Positions 38,738 to 47,211 are shown, counted from the first letter of the stretch. The stretch is DNA of 64,000 bases from Bagarius yarrelli (GCA_005784505.1 VCAZ01000102.1:62001-126000); one strand, 5' to 3'. Program-made: numbers and translations. Notes: generated by a model not told the origin, from the letters alone.

Positions 38738-39234
38738 CTCATATAGACATATATACCCACATATATAAATCACGCATAAGTCTAGTAAATCAGGTTTTCA
38801 CCGACGGTTTTAGTAGAAACTTTATACTAATTTTGGTATTTATATATTAAAATGTAAAATAATTTAAAAGACTAGAATAATAAACTTATTCATAACTTAT
38901 TATAGGAATTTACACCTACAGTCTTTTTTTTTAAATGTACCGCTTTTCCTGTTGTTAACGTTATGCGGTCTGCTAATTATTTGCTACATTATTTAAAAAT
39001 AATACACAAACTTCCAAAAAAAAAAGGGCAACAATAATCTTACCGGGTGGATTGTGCCATGTAAAAGTCCACAGAATAACCAAAATAACTGCCCACAGGA
39101 CCGGAATATATGGACGGGTTTTCTACATCCAAGTTAAACGCGACGGTCCAGCGGAAAATGCACGGAAGGAAAAGTGAGCAGGCCATGCGGAATAAAGTCT
39201 CCACCGTAGTTCTTTGGTGCCTGTTAGAACCCAT
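3329..39234 (-). CDS. itga5: Integrin alpha-5, complete gene, 30 coding exons
   Basis: Thirty exons read on the - strand from ATG at 39234 to TAA at 3329-3331. Their summed length is 3,147 nt, giving 1,048 residues with no stop or phase break. Human ITGA5 has 30 exons and 1,049 residues. The product pairs with integrin beta-1 as the cell-surface fibronectin (RGD) receptor. Visible parts: signal peptide about 1-32; propeller to about 480 with calcium loops near 270-278, 323-331, 390-398 and 457-465; thigh, calf-1 and calf-2; dibasic KR at 895-896, where the precursor is cut into heavy and light chains; one membrane helix about 998-1020; short tail. Alpha-5 rather than alpha-V or alpha-8 is shown by KMPYAILP, VPLWIIIL and the tail GFFKRTPYGTAMEKAQLKP. 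All introns are GT-AG except intron 2 (GC-AG). The ATG at 39234 has a good context (A at -3, G at +4). Confidence 0.97.
3613..3914. repeat. Local diverged direct plus inverted repeat in intron 29
   Basis: Segment 3613-3640 (ATTGGACCGTTTGCCACAAA core) is repeated in inverted form at 3795-3822. Segment 3653-3732 (AATGATAGTA then ACACCAAATTATTC) is repeated directly at 3840-3914. Copies differ at several positions, so the duplication is not recent. Confidence 0.75.
4478..5035 (-). mobile_element. 3' fragment of a non-LTR retrotransposon (reverse transcriptase C-terminal part)
   Basis: The - strand at 4847-5029 encodes MKVSRSKTEYMCLNEREG and VKKLQEFKYLGSTVQSNG. I recognise this as the conserved end of the reverse transcriptase domain of a LINE abundant in fish. 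Beyond it the frame is broken, and the 3' side ends in the common GTCGCCACAGCG / TCGGCTGTTCCC motif near 4495-4530. Inactive remnant. Confidence 0.8.
5236..5358 (-). CDS. itga5: itga5 exon 29: transmembrane segment
   Basis: 41 codons, phase 0 at both ends. VPLWIIILSILAGLLLLALL begins the single hydrophobic span, about residues 998-1020, followed by IYVLYK. Confidence 0.97.
5449..7378 (-). CDS. itga5: itga5 exons 26-28: calf-2 with precursor cleavage site
   Basis: Exon 26 7286-7378, exon 27 6099-6212, exon 28 5449-5550. Exon 26 carries HHIEKRETHKGE: the dibasic KR at residues 895-896 lines up with the furin-type heavy/light chain cut of human alpha-5 (HHQQKREA). Exon 27 carries the disulphide-bonded light-chain start (CWTLQCNVG). 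Exon 28 carries KVQKMPYAILPKE, typical of alpha-5. The acceptor of exon 26 abuts a long GA/CT microsatellite. Confidence 0.95.
6213..7285 (-). other. itga5 intron 26, built of internal duplications
   Basis: About 6325-6482 is a diverged copy of about 7118-7306. They share CAAAAAGAG, TTTATGAGAA, TCAGAATTAGTTTTAAT, TTTTAAATAGGGA and CCAAGTTTGTCATC. The second copy includes the 3' end of exon 26, so the first contains a relic of that exon end whose donor is lost. A smaller unit (GTCAGCTAGAAA, then ATGCCGAAGAAT / ATGCCAAAGAAT) recurs at about 6295-6332 and 6541-6575. Confidence 0.75.
7384..7441. repeat. (GA)n microsatellite next to itga5 exon 26 acceptor
   Basis: About 29 uninterrupted GA units. 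On the gene strand it is a CT tract ending a few bases before the TTTAG acceptor of exon 26 and probably serves as its polypyrimidine tract. Confidence 0.95.
8250..12526 (-). CDS. itga5: itga5 exons 20-25: calf-1 and first half of calf-2
   Basis: Exon 20 12379-12526 (MGDENALTLTF), exon 21 11828-11920 (CDLGNPMKSGTN), exon 22 10826-10905 (LWAGLRFTVPR), exon 23 10603-10683 (KNVNNSQSEVV), exon 24 10407-10512 (GPPVEHIYE), exon 25 8250-8408 (LVNNGPSRIS and VNCTTHNVVNP). These blocks match alpha-5 wording (for example SKN.NNSQS and LNCTTN..NP) better than alpha-V. Intron 24 contains a MITE. Confidence 0.95.
8751..9213. mobile_element. Non-autonomous Tc1-like element (MITE) with perfect inverted ends
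   Basis: 8762-8790 and 9174-9202 are perfect reverse complements over 29 bp (GCCAAAAGTTTGTGGTCACC and onward). Weaker pairing extends out to TA-containing ends at about 8751 and 9213. The interior keeps pieces of a degraded transposase region common in fish (CATCCCAAAGGTGTTCAGTG, TCATGCTGGAACAG). About 460 bp, too short and broken to encode a transposase. Lies in itga5 intron 24. Confidence 0.88.
11529..11700 (-). other. Unassigned open frame in itga5 intron 21
   Basis: On the - strand an uninterrupted frame reads NIEVLMNAVESGFFSSEVSQ and continues with TVPTKLANKLEAMKHIL, ending at TAG. The composition looks protein-like rather than random, but I do not recognise the family. It may be a retroposed gene fragment or part of a transposon protein. 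Confidence 0.3.
12048..12200 (+). repeat. SINE-like repeat, family A
   Basis: Shows the family pattern GTTAAGTTGTTGGACTGCTG, CACCACCAAG and the end GCATCTGCCAAATGCCATAA. Copies elsewhere in the window share the ending RTCTGCCAAATGCYRTAAATGTAAATG. Confidence 0.75.
12232..12308 (+). repeat. Fragment of Tc1-like transposon
   Basis: GGTTTGGGCTAGGCCCC, TTAGTTCC and AATGATACAGCATAC are successive pieces of a fish Tc1-like element I recognise; no ends are visible. Confidence 0.5.
13688..13718. repeat. (GT)n microsatellite
   Basis: Run of about 15 GT units in itga5 intron 19. Confidence 0.95.
13977..17547 (-). CDS. itga5: itga5 exons 16-19: thigh domain
   Basis: Exon 16 17492-17547 (NLSFCLTANGKHLPENL), exon 17 16520-16671 (KQKGAVRRALFLDTQ), exon 18 16246-16383 (EFRDKLSSIFIALNFSLD), exon 19 13977-14044 (ILLDCGEDNICVPDLKL). 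The LLDCGEDNIC block is the knee region shared by RGD-binding alpha chains. Phases 1, 0, 0 and 2 match the next exons. Confidence 0.95.
14045..16245 (-). other. itga5 intron 18
   Basis: 2.2 kb between exons 18 and 19, with a family A SINE-like repeat at about 15318-15426. No other recognisable sequence. Confidence 0.7.
15318..15426 (+). repeat. SINE-like repeat, family A (short copy)
   Basis: GGTGGCTCATGGTTAAGGTG, then AATCGCTCTGGATTAGGGCG and CCGAATGCTGTAAATGTA. Confidence 0.75.
18695..18920 (+). repeat. LINE 3' tail repeat (L2-like, teleost)
   Basis: GAGTCTGGTTCCTCTCAAGG, GCTTGCTCACTAGGGA and CTGTAAAGCTGCTTTGAGAC followed by AATAAAATGAATTCAATTGA. A second copy is at 43605-43855. Confidence 0.75.
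19285..19445 (+). repeat. LINE 3' end-like repeat
   Basis: Ends GTGACGAATAAACTTTGAAT followed by TTGAA, a common tail of fish LINE copies. Only the tail is recognisable. Confidence 0.5.
20161..22915 (-). CDS. itga5: itga5 exons 5-15: propeller blades 3-7 and start of thigh
   Basis: Exons on the - strand: 22854-22915, 22694-22739, 22465-22593, 22268-22312, 21988-22031, 21818-21871, 21153-21205, 20829-21037, 20509-20709, 20358-20403, 20161-20274. They encode GQGYCQGGFSAEFTK, VVLGGPGSYFWQG and DDSYMGYSVAVG. Four calcium-binding loops follow: DFNGDEDED, DINNDGLTD, DLNQDGFND and DLDHNGYPD, each split by or abutting an exon border. Exon 15 enters the thigh domain (INPEEKTC). Introns here are short, mostly 100-450 bp. 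Exon 12 is preceded by a pure poly(T) acceptor tract. Confidence 0.95.
23264..29545 (-). CDS. itga5: itga5 exons 2-4: propeller blades 1-2
   Basis: Exon 2 is 29412-29545, exon 3 is 23659-23759, exon 4 is 23264-23387. Exon 2 carries VGAPKANTSQP, a core FG-GAP motif, and ends at AAG|GCAAGA, a GC donor. Exon 3 carries KSHQWFGATVR. Exon 4 carries ACAPLYSW and EYAPCRT. Intron 2 is 5.65 kb and intron 1 is 9.5 kb, the two largest of the gene. Confidence 0.95.
24396..24572 (+). repeat. SINE-like repeat, family A
   Basis: AGTGGTGGCTCATGGCTAAG, CACTGCTGGGCCCCTGAGCA, AACCCCCAATTGCTCAGTTG, GTCGCTCTGGATAAGGGCG and GCCAAATGCTGTAAATGTAA: the fullest copy of this family here. Confidence 0.85.
25030..25195. 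repeat. Dispersed repeat, GGGCC-type
   Basis: TTTTGGGCCCTATGAAA, then ATATACTGTTACATTACTGC and CAAAGTGTGTGGGTCCTCAG. A diverged copy with the same order is at about 46730-46830, and a related GGGGGCCC-flanked block is at about 40345-40810. Confidence 0.55.
26276..26462 (-). repeat. SINE-like repeat, family A, reverse orientation
   Basis: Reverse complement of the family pattern: begins ATTTACAGCCTTTGACAGAT, then CCCTTATCCAGAGCGACTTA, and ends CAACACCTTAACCACTG. Confidence 0.8.
26515..26760 (+). mobile_element. L2-type LINE 3' remnant
   Basis: The + strand at about 26517-26628 encodes RSWNQLPEKIRSVKSVAIFK and SRLKTQIFSFAF then a stop. This is the pattern (WN.LP..IR....FKS.LKT) at the end of L2-like reverse transcriptases in fish. 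Short 5'-truncated copy. Confidence 0.75.
28290..28521. repeat. Fold-back (long inverted repeat) element in intron 2
   Basis: The left arm at 28290-28371 and right arm at 28439-28521 are diverged reverse complements over about 80 bp (GGATGTGATTTTGATCA against its partner ending GAATCACATCC; outer ends TTTTTGCCAAG and CTTGGGAAAAA). The loop is about 67 bp. Looks like a small MITE or a decayed hairpin; no family recognised. Confidence 0.8.
32930..33440. repeat. Probable degraded DNA-transposon repeat
   Basis: Contains CAAATGTGGCCCAGATGTG, AAATCCGATTTGTTCCAC and AAATCCGACACAAATCAGAT, ending AGCACTAAGTGTGACTGTAG. These phrases recur in fish hAT-like MITEs; no clear ends could be fixed. Confidence 0.4.
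37257..37322 (-). repeat. SINE-like repeat, family A, fragment
   Basis: ATTTACATTTACTGCATTTG, GCAGAGCGACTTACAT and ACAACTGAGCAA: only the 3' part of the repeat, reversed. Confidence 0.7.
38539..38737. repeat. Compound (TA)n and (GATA)n microsatellites
   Basis: About 25 TA units at 38539-38588, imperfect ATATAC/CATA stretches, then about 11 TAGA units at 38691-38737. Lies about 300 bp inside intron 1 from exon 1 of itga5. Confidence 0.95.
39044..39234 (-). CDS. itga5: itga5 exon 1: signal peptide and start of propeller
   Basis: 191 nt, ending in phase 2 at a GTAAGA donor. It encodes a basic N-region and a hydrophobic core (MACSLFLPCIF), then FNLDVENPSIYSGP, the usual mature N-terminus of RGD-binding alpha chains. 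Cleavage is expected after TVA, about residue 32. A second in-frame ATG at codon 17 has a poorer context (C at -3), so the first ATG is preferred. Confidence 0.93.
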
Positions 39235-39600
39235 GATCTCCGGGGTGTCAGTCCAACCTTTGGGGGGGAAACTGCCCTTTTCTTTTTAACAAAGGTTCCG
39301 AGTTAAATGGCGTCCTCCTGAGTTTGGTAAAACTGACAGAATCTAGTTAAATCTCATGTCTTTTTTTTGCACTTTCCCTTAAGCGATCCCGGCTGTAGAA
39401 TCTCGTTCTGGTTTTTCGTTAGTCGGGGTTTCTTCAGTATTTAAACTGTTGATCATTCCCTCTTTCTCAGTCTTATTCTGTCGTTCTCTTTCTCTGTTAA
39501 TTGTGGTAGTATTGGGGGAGTTGTGATAAGATGCGTAGGGGGCGGAGCTACGAGGGCGCCCCTGCCTCTTAGGACTGAGGATGTTACTGGAGAATGGAAA
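39235..39600 (-). promoter_or_regulatory. itga5: Likely itga5 5' UTR and proximal promoter
   Basis: Directly upstream of the itga5 start codon. It carries an Sp1-type GC box (GGGGGCGGAGC on the + strand, 39538-39548) and nearby GAGGGCGCCCCTGCC in otherwise AT-rich DNA. No TATA box is evident, as is common for integrin genes. The transcription start cannot be fixed from sequence alone. Confidence 0.5.
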
Positions 39601-39915
39601 ATCCCCCCCAAAAAAAATTGGAATAAAGATGTCGAATTTACATTTCTTTTTTTTTCACACTAATAAAAAAACTTAATTAACATTATTTAAAAAAACCATT
39701 TAAGTTAGTGTCATTAATAAATGTATGTTATTTGTAGTATTTAATTACATTTTTATTTTATGACATATTACAAAGTTTATCCTAAATAAAATATGAAAAG
39801 AAAATAACATAAAAAAAAAGAAGTCATGGACGTGAAATATAAAAAAAAGTTTTAAAGTTCTAACCAATAAAAGTTTTGCCAGATTGAAATCAAAAACTAA
39901 ATGCTAGGGTGAGAA

Positions 39916-40022
39916 ATCTGTGCTAGTGCAGTGGTTAAAGTGTTGGATTGGTAATTAGGAGATCAGGGTTTAATTCCCAGCACCACCACATTACCACAGC
40001 TGGGCCCTTGAGCAAGTTGCAA
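39916..40022 (+). repeat. SINE-like repeat, family A, 5' part
   Basis: AGTGGTTAAAGTGTTGGATT, GGTAATTAGGAGATCAGGG, then GCTGGGCCCTTGAGCAAG; the 3' end is missing. Confidence 0.75.
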
Positions 40023-41439
40023 GTTGACTTTCTTTCAACTCTAGAAAGCTGTCCCAAAAACTGAAAACATTACTGAAAAAAACAGATGGGAAAATGTCAT
40101 TGTTTTAGCTGTTATGTGAAATAAAAATAAATGTTTATTCATTAAAACTTACAAATGCAAATGTAAAACAGCTGGAGTCAACGATTTAGTCCAATCACTT
40201 TAGTCCCTGAATTTTAGCAACAAAGAATGTTATGAATAGTTTTAGCAACTCGTGACTTATAGTTTCCCTAAATGCAAAACATTACATGGATGACGTAGAG
40301 GTTTTATGATCTCCCAGAAAGGATCCTTAATCAGGGGTGGACTGTATTAATAAGTGATGTGAAACCAAGGGGGGCCCCAACAAATACCCAGGGTTCTTAA
40401 CATGTTTAGTATAGTCAGGATAGAACCATTAAAATGAGACTTTATTATTACATCCTTGCAAATTTGCTCCCCCCGCATCACAGATCAGTGGAACATTTTG
40501 TTAGTTATATACCTACAGCCTTACTGAATCTGATTTCTGGATATTTTTTCTGTAATATCAAAGTTTAATGAGATTTTCTAAACTGTTTGTTTGTTCATTT
40601 ATTTTTGTTATATTTGTGAATTCATTTTTATTTTACTTTAAAACAAACTATTTACAGACAGTAAGATGTGACATACATTTTATCTAAAAAAAAATGTAGA
40701 AAAAAAATATTGTTTTAAAAAATAAATGTTATCCAGGGTGCATATTAAGACTGTTGGGGGCCCATGTCTAAAAACTGCTTAGGGCCCCCAAATCACTAAA
40801 TACGCCCATGTCCTTAACTTTCATAAAGCTTAAGGAGTTTAATTGAAATATGAGTTATTTGGTGACAAAGTAACAGAAAGGTAAAAGTTTTTTTAAGTGG
40901 TATGGCGCCACCAAGTGGCTATATTTCCTGGAACTTGGTATATATCTGCAAAAATCTACAGCAAAGTGTACAAAGTTTGGCATTTTTCCAATAAAGAACG
41001 TCTAAGTTATGTCTCACTTCCTGTTTTGGGTGGTGTTTCAAGTTCTAGATAAGTTTTTATCAAAAACCTGTGTAGATGATCTGACTCATATCTGGTGATG
41101 GTAGGATGTATAACTAGTTCACAAAAGTATAGTTTTTTTTAAATTTATAATATAATCTGTTAATCATGACCAAGGGGAAGACTTCAGTTAAAATAAGTTA
41201 TAAGCTAAAAAGGTTTTCTAAAAATTGGCCTGTTGGTTATTTAACAGAAACTAATGAACTGACTTTAATACGGTGCCTGAATAGCAGACGGTTCAATTTT
41301 GCCAACATCCAGCTATGATTTCTATGGCCTGCATATAATAGACAATAATACCAAGATGACTAAAAAACAAAATGACACCAAGGTTTATGATTTTTCCACC
41401 CAGAATATTTCACTGTGATGATGCACAATTTATTAGGTT

Positions 41440-41698
41440 AAAAGTAAATGCCTTTATTTTGTCACATGTACTTTTTTACAGCACAGTAAAATTCTTTTTT
41501 TACATATCCCATCTTAGTAAGTTGGGGGTCAGAGCGCAGGGTCAGCTATGATACAGCACCCCTGGAGCAGGAAGGGTTAAGGGTCTCGCTCAAGGACCCA
41601 ACAGTGGTTGGCTTGCTGGTGGGGCTTGAACCCAGGTCTTCCTGGTCTCCAGATCAGCACCTTCAACATTTGAGCCACCACTGCCCTCCCAGGATTTA
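41440..41698 (-). repeat. SINE-like repeat, family B, reverse orientation
   Basis: Contains GGGGGTCAGAGCGCAGGGTC, ATGATACAGCACCCCTGGAG, AGGGTCTCGCTCAAGGACCC and a GAACCCAGGTCTTCCTGG end. Four other copies lie in this window. Confidence 0.85.
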
Positions 41699-42639
41699 AT
41701 CCCAGGATATAATCATATAAAATGGTTAAAGCATCTGCTTTGGTTCCAAAGTTAAAGGTATTTGTTCTCTGTTTTTCTGGTATAGTTTATACTATGGAAT
41801 TTAATTGGCCAATGACATCCACATCATTTGCCTCCAGTAACATTATTTAAATATTGTATGTATATAATAACAATAACAATAATTATTTTGGTCAAAACAA
41901 TCTGTGGATAGTCTGTCTAAATTATAAAACATTATTTCAGAAGGGAGGTTGTTAAAGTAGGAAATTCCTATCTGATGAGGACAACCAGTTCAACTGTAAT
42001 CATAACCCAGTTGACTTGTTTACTTAAGTATAGTTTATTGAAGCTTTTGATTAAACCTTCAGATACTAAAGTTAGCAATTAATGGTCAAAAAGATTAGCA
42101 AACATAGTCTGGTGAGAAATAATTAAATTTCTAAACAGTGAGTTACTTAGCACTTGTGTGGCTTTCTTACGGGTTTCGAAATACCTATCTTTTTCTGATT
42201 ACTCAATAAGCTAGAGATAATTCATGTTTCCAGTATGTCATCCCCACACACATTCTCATAGCAACCAATGGGAGGCAACAAAATAAATATGTGCATCACA
42301 CCCTGTTCTTGAAAATGTATTAAATATAGGAAAAAAACTTATGTCTCATACACTTGTGTTTATAATTATGCTCACACTTACGTTACATTTTGTCAAGTAT
42401 TTTATGTAGACATGGGCCTTAATTATAGTCTTAATAAACTTTCATAATAATAATAATAATAATAACAATATTCTAATAAACTAAAGGAACATTTTAAAAA
42501 GACATCAACCTTGTCAGGTACCTATACAGATGTGGACTTTGTAATGTGTTAGGAACGAAAGGATGCTACATCGGCCAAAGGAAAAAATGATCAACATACA
42601 AAGGGGTGAATTAAAAACCAGCCTAAATTTTATCAAGGC

Positions 42640-43500
42640 AACTCAAAATGGTAATCAGTAGTTTGTTTGGCCTTCATGTGCTTGTATACATGCGTGACAA
42701 TGTTTGGGCATGCTTCTAATGAGACAACAAATGGTGTCCGGTGGCATCTCCTCCCAGATCTGGACTAGGGCTTCACTGAGCTCCTGGAAAGTTTGAGGTG
42801 CAACCTGGCAGTAACAGATAGACCGAAACATAATGTCTCTAGAGTGTTCCATTGGACTTAGATAGACAATGGGACTAAGGATTTCATCCCGATACCTAAT
42901 GGCAGTCAGGGTGCCATTGTGATAATTGATAAGTCTTCCTATCACTGACCCAAACTCAGTCTAACCAGTCATGCTGAATGAGGTTACAGGCAGTATAACA
43001 ATCTCCATTGGTTCTCCAGACCATTTTACATCTGTCACATGCTCAGGGTAAACCTGATCTCATCAGAGCCCAGTGGGCTCAGTGGGCCCAAAAGCCCAGT
43101 GGGCAGACATGATAATTCTTGTGTTTTATGGCGAATGCCAATCAAGCTCTACTGTGCCAGGCAGTGAGCACACTTACCACTAGTGCAAAGTCCTCAAATA
43201 GCATGCTGGAGGTAATTTTGTAGGACACAGTACTCATTCTGTTTCTCTTCACACAAAGGAGAAAAAAGGTCCTACTGATGGGTTAAGGACCTGTCCAGCT
43301 CTCTTAGACCCACTGTCTGTCCCTGTAATCTACTCCATGCTCTTAAAACTCTGTGCTGGGAGACATGGCAAACCTTCTGGCAATAGCATGTATTGATGTG
43401 CAATTCTAGAGAAATTGGACTGACTGTGCAACTGTTGTAGGGTCCAGGTATCGCCTCATGCAAATCTTTTGGCTGGATACCTCTGCTTTTTAACAACCAC
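42640..43500 (-). mobile_element. Degraded Tc1/IS630-type transposon
   Basis: The - strand at 42655-42945 encodes AIRYRDEILSPIV, then DIMFRSI, APQTFQELSEALVQIWEEMP and LIRSMPKHCHACIQAHEG. I recognise the C-terminal part of a DDE_3-type transposase very common in fish. A section between RDEILSPIV and HSRDIMF is deleted, and the upstream half (43.0-43.5 kb) is frame-broken. Not functional. Confidence 0.85.
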
Positions 43501-43604
43501 TTTACATCTGTCTGTTAACAGAAAGAAATCAACTTAGGATTTATAGGACACAACTGTTAGCATGTTATATAGCTGGTAGACTTATTTTACTTTTTTTTTT
43601 TTTA

Positions 43605-43855
43605 CCCAAATAAGGATGGGGTTTCTGCTGAGTCTGGTTCCTCCCAAGGTTTCTTTCTATTCTGTCTCAGGGAGTTTTTCCTTGCCACCATCGTCCTCGG
43701 CTTGCTTATTAGGGACAATCAGGGACAAACTGATTTTTGTTTCATTCGCAAATTATAATTTCTGTGATTGTGTACAGCTGCTTGGTGAAAATGACCATTG
43801 TAAAAAAGTGTGCTATACAAATACAACTGAATTGAAGTGAATTGAATTTTAGTGC
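43605..43855 (+). repeat. LINE 3' tail repeat (L2-like, teleost), second copy
   Basis: CTGAGTCTGGTTCCTCCCAA, GGAGTTTTTCCTTGCCACCA, CTCGGCTTGCTTATTAGGGA and ACAGCTGCTTGGTGAAAATG; ends in repeated TTGAAGTGAATTGAAT. Confidence 0.8.
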
Positions 43856-44288
43856 AACAGTGACAGGGTATTTGCAAGAGAATGTGCTGCTGGTAAGAAC
43901 CCCAATTAATTATTAATTAATAAACAAATCTTTATATTAGTTACCTAAAAAGTAGGTTTATAAATATAACATTAGCTTAGATTACCTAAATACAGTATAA
44001 TATAACTGGAACTGATTAAGCCTAATAGTTAAACAGGAAATACTGAACATGAGCATTTTTAGATCTTTAATGGTTTTCTAAGCACAATAAGGCAGCAATA
44101 AACATTAGACAACCTGCCATATTTGGACTGCACAGAAATGTAATAAGTGCTCCTGTAATGTTGTATTTACTCTGGCTGTTGGAGTCTTAAACTAACATCC
44201 ATCTTCTGGTCCCTACTATGCTTGAGCCAGTTTTTCTGTGGGGCAGACCTGAGGCCCATATGGGAAAGAATGTGGCCATAAAAAGTAA

Positions 44289-44289
<1 letters not shown>

Positions 44290-44329
<40 letters not shown>

Positions 44330-44338
44330 TGTGTGTGT
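44290..44338. repeat. (GT)n microsatellite
   Basis: About 24 GT units with one GCGC interruption. Confidence 0.95.
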
Positions 44339-44427
44339 AGCAGATGTGTAAAGCCCCAGAGTGGAAACAGGCAATTTGTCAGTACTAAGCTAAAATACAG
44401 GGAAATTAATTTTGCTTTATGATACAC

Positions 44428-44429
<2 letters not shown>

Positions 44430-44485
<56 letters not shown>

Positions 44486-44504
44486 CTTTATTCCTCTCTC
44501 TCTT

Positions 44505-44588
<84 letters not shown>
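44430..44588. repeat. Long (CT)n tract
   Basis: About 160 bases of CT/TCTTT repeats; the last about 70 are pure CT. All six-frame open frames here are just repeat translations. Confidence 0.97.
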
Positions 44589-44590
<2 letters not shown>

Positions 44591-44704
44591 ATACCCACAC
44601 ACATTTAAAGAGAAATCAAGGATACACTTATAGTTAGACAGACACTTAGATAAATAAAAAAAAATTTAAAAATTAAAAACTAAAAATAACAGCCATTATT
44701 GTCA

Positions 44705-45992
44705 AACAGCTGGCAACAAAAGTAAGTAAACCCTGAATAAACATGTCAAAACTGTGTCCAAAATGTCAATATTTTGTGTGCACACCATTGTTATCTAGCA
44801 TGGTCTTAACCCTCCAGGGCATGGCTGCACATTTTGTTGCCAGGATCCTTTTTCACTCCTCCGTAATGATATCACAGAGCTCCTAGATCTTGGACACATG
44901 GCGCTTCACCACCTAATGCTTGAGGATTGCTCCACAGGTGCTCAATAGGGTCTGGAGACATACTTTGCCACTTTATCTCCTTCACTTTCAGCTTTCTCAG
45001 CAAGGCAGCTGTCATCTTTGCGGTGTGTTTAGGGTCATTATCATGTTGGAAAACTGCTTTTTGGCCCAGTTTTGTAAGGGACGGCATCATATTCTGCTTT
45101 TCTTGTTACTTCTCATCAGGGCATTGCCGCACATGCTGGACACCATCTGACGCTAACAGGTCTATCTTGTTTCATCAGACCACATGACATAGTTCTAGTA
45201 ATGTATGCTCTTCTAACCCCAGGTTGTTTTCAGCCAACTGTTTGTAGGTTTTCTTGTGAGCCATCTTCAGAAGAGGCTTCCTTCTGGGATTACAACCATG
45301 CAAACCAACGTGTTGCAGTGCAGTGTGCGGCGTATGGTCTGAGAACTGACAAGCTGACCTTCCTTACCTCTAAAGCAATGCTGGCAGCACTTATGCGTCT
45401 GTTTTTAAAGCCAGTTTCTGCACCTGAAGCACAGCACGAGGACTCAACTTCTTTTGATTGAGCCTTGCGAGACCTGTTTTGGAAAACCTTTGTATGACCC
45501 TGACTCAGTTTAGGGGTGTTACCGATCTTCTTGTAGCTTAATTCATTTTGTGGAAAGTTACAATTCTATTTCTCAAATCCTCTAAGAGTTTTTTTTTGCC
45601 ATAAGGTGCCATGTTGATCATCCAGTGGTCAGTATGAGTGCATTGTACTCAAAGCACCAAATTTTAAATGCTCTAATATTAGATACACAAATTCATATGG
45701 TCCTATCAAGCCAACATACACATAAAAAAGAGGAATAAAACATGTGACTTTGAATGGTTAAACAATGTACAATTGTTATCACTTAGCGTGTACTTACTTT
45801 TGTTGCCAGCTATTTTAACAATAATGGCTGTATGTTGAGTTCTTTTCAGAGGACAGTATATCTTTATATAAGATGCACATAGTCTACTCTAAAATATATC
45901 CGAGTTTCATTTCTATAGTATTGTCTTTTGAGAAGATATACTAAAATGTTTACTAAAATTAGAGGGGTGTGCTCATTTTTGTGAGTATATGT
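44705..45992 (-). mobile_element. Degraded Tc1-like transposon
   Basis: The - strand at 44872-45090 encodes FQHDNDPKHTAKMTAALLRK and DPIEHLWS, the QHDNDPKHT and NPIEHLW signatures of Tc1 transposases, with DLN already damaged. The ends carry TGGCAACAAAAGTAAGTA at about 44710 and its reverse complement TACTTACTTTTGTTGCCAGC at about 45792-45811. A further CTCATTTTTGTGAGTATATG edge lies near 45972. Several frameshifts; inactive. Confidence 0.88.
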
Positions 45993-46021
45993 AAATTTAA
46001 GCATTTTTGCAACTTTTAGCA

Positions 46022-46258
46022 AAAGGCTAGGGCAGTAAGGTTAAGGCACTAAGTTGTTGATTGGAAGACCTGGGCCCAAGCCCTACCAAAGCCAGCCTGC
46101 CACTATTGGACCCCTGAGTAAGACCCTCAATCCTTTTTGCTTCAGGGGCGCTGTATCATAGCTGACCCTGCGCTCCGACCCCAACCCTCCAACATGGGAT
46201 ATGCGAAGAATAAAATTTAACTGTGCTGTAAAGTATATGTGACAAAATAAAGACATGT
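46022..46258 (+). repeat. SINE-like repeat, family B
   Basis: GCAGTAAGGTTAAGGCACTA, GAAGACCTGGGCCCAAGCC, GCGCTGTATCATAGCTGACC and CTGCGCTCCGACCCCAACC, ending in GTGACAAAATAAAG. Confidence 0.85.
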
Positions 46259-46729
46259 ACATAATTTGTAATCTATAATAATAGAGTAAAAGTAAACCTA
46301 CCATTTATTATCTATTAAATTTTAACCCTATTTATTTTATTATCAAACATTTAAAAAAATATTCTGTTCATCTCAAATAAATATATTGTAATTTTTAAGA
46401 TATATTTTGGTTCCTTTATTTAGAAGATAGTAGTTAGACCTAAAGTGGGAAACTGATTGTCCTCTGTCACTATGTTAATGTACTAAAATACATTACATTG
46501 TGTATCAATGGCTCTAGAGCAAACTCTATTTTAGTATAGTGCTAGTATAGTCACTATTTTCTATAGAAATAAAAACATATTTGAGGTAATAGATGAATGC
46601 CGTTTGTTCCTGATTAATCTTTAATCTTAATCTTATGACCATCTTTTTCTTTTTATCTGAATTGTATTGTGCAACATTTTACTGTTGTTCCTTGTATTAA
46701 TTATTATTGTATGCTAGATTTTTTTTAGG

Positions 46730-46835
46730 TTCTATGAAATAATTTCCATTACATTACTGCTAGTACAAAGTGAGGCCCCTCAAAGTGAGTGGGCCTTAGA
46801 ATTGTTCTAACTTTCTTAGTGGCATCCCTGCTTGC
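46730..46835. repeat. Dispersed repeat, GGGCC-type, second copy
   Basis: CCATTACATTACTGCTAGTA, then CAAAGTGAGTGGGCCTTAG and CTTAGTGGCATCCCTG, matching the order seen at 25.03-25.20 kb. Confidence 0.55.
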
Positions 46836-47211
46836 ATCCCATGTAGAGTGTGTTTATTCAAACCTAAAGTTGTGTTTAAAGAGGGTTACATTCTTAAAGC
46901 AAAATGTCAGGATCAACTTAACACAACAGTGTGAGACTATGTTCCACTGAGGTGACTCACTCTTTTCTTAATAAAACACTCGCACATGGAGTTCACAGGA
47001 GAGAGTGTATGGGGTCTTCCTTATAAGCCAATGTTAACTTCAAAGTTGTGTGGTAGCTAAGGGGAGCGATCCAGTGCAGTGCCTTATATAGATCACACTG
47101 TCTGTAAGCAAAAATAATTACAGTATTAACACCATTGTTTCTGATAAACTGTAGACAAGAAGATGAGTCACTCAGTGGTCAAGCCAGTGTTCCTCTTCTT
47201 ACCCTGACACA

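Larger units (their letters stand above)
29546..39043 (-). other. itga5 intron 1
   Basis: 9.5 kb, AT-rich. I see a LINE-like tail at about 30600-30650, a transposon-like repeat at about 32930-33440, a family A SINE fragment at 37257-37322 and AT/GATA microsatellites at 38.54-38.74 kb. First introns often hold enhancers, but nothing in the bases lets me place one. Confidence 0.75.

Noticed and set aside
38510..38773. Open frames rich in Ile/Tyr
   Set aside because: They are translations of TA and GATA microsatellites.
3329..39234. Identity as integrin alpha-V or alpha-8
   Set aside because: The propeller is similar in all RGD-binding alpha chains, but KMPYAILP, VPLWIIIL and the YGTAMEKAQLKP tail are alpha-5 wording, and the exon count and length fit alpha-5.
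44412..44637. Open frames of repeated Ser/Leu or Arg/Glu
   Set aside because: They are translations of the CT microsatellite.
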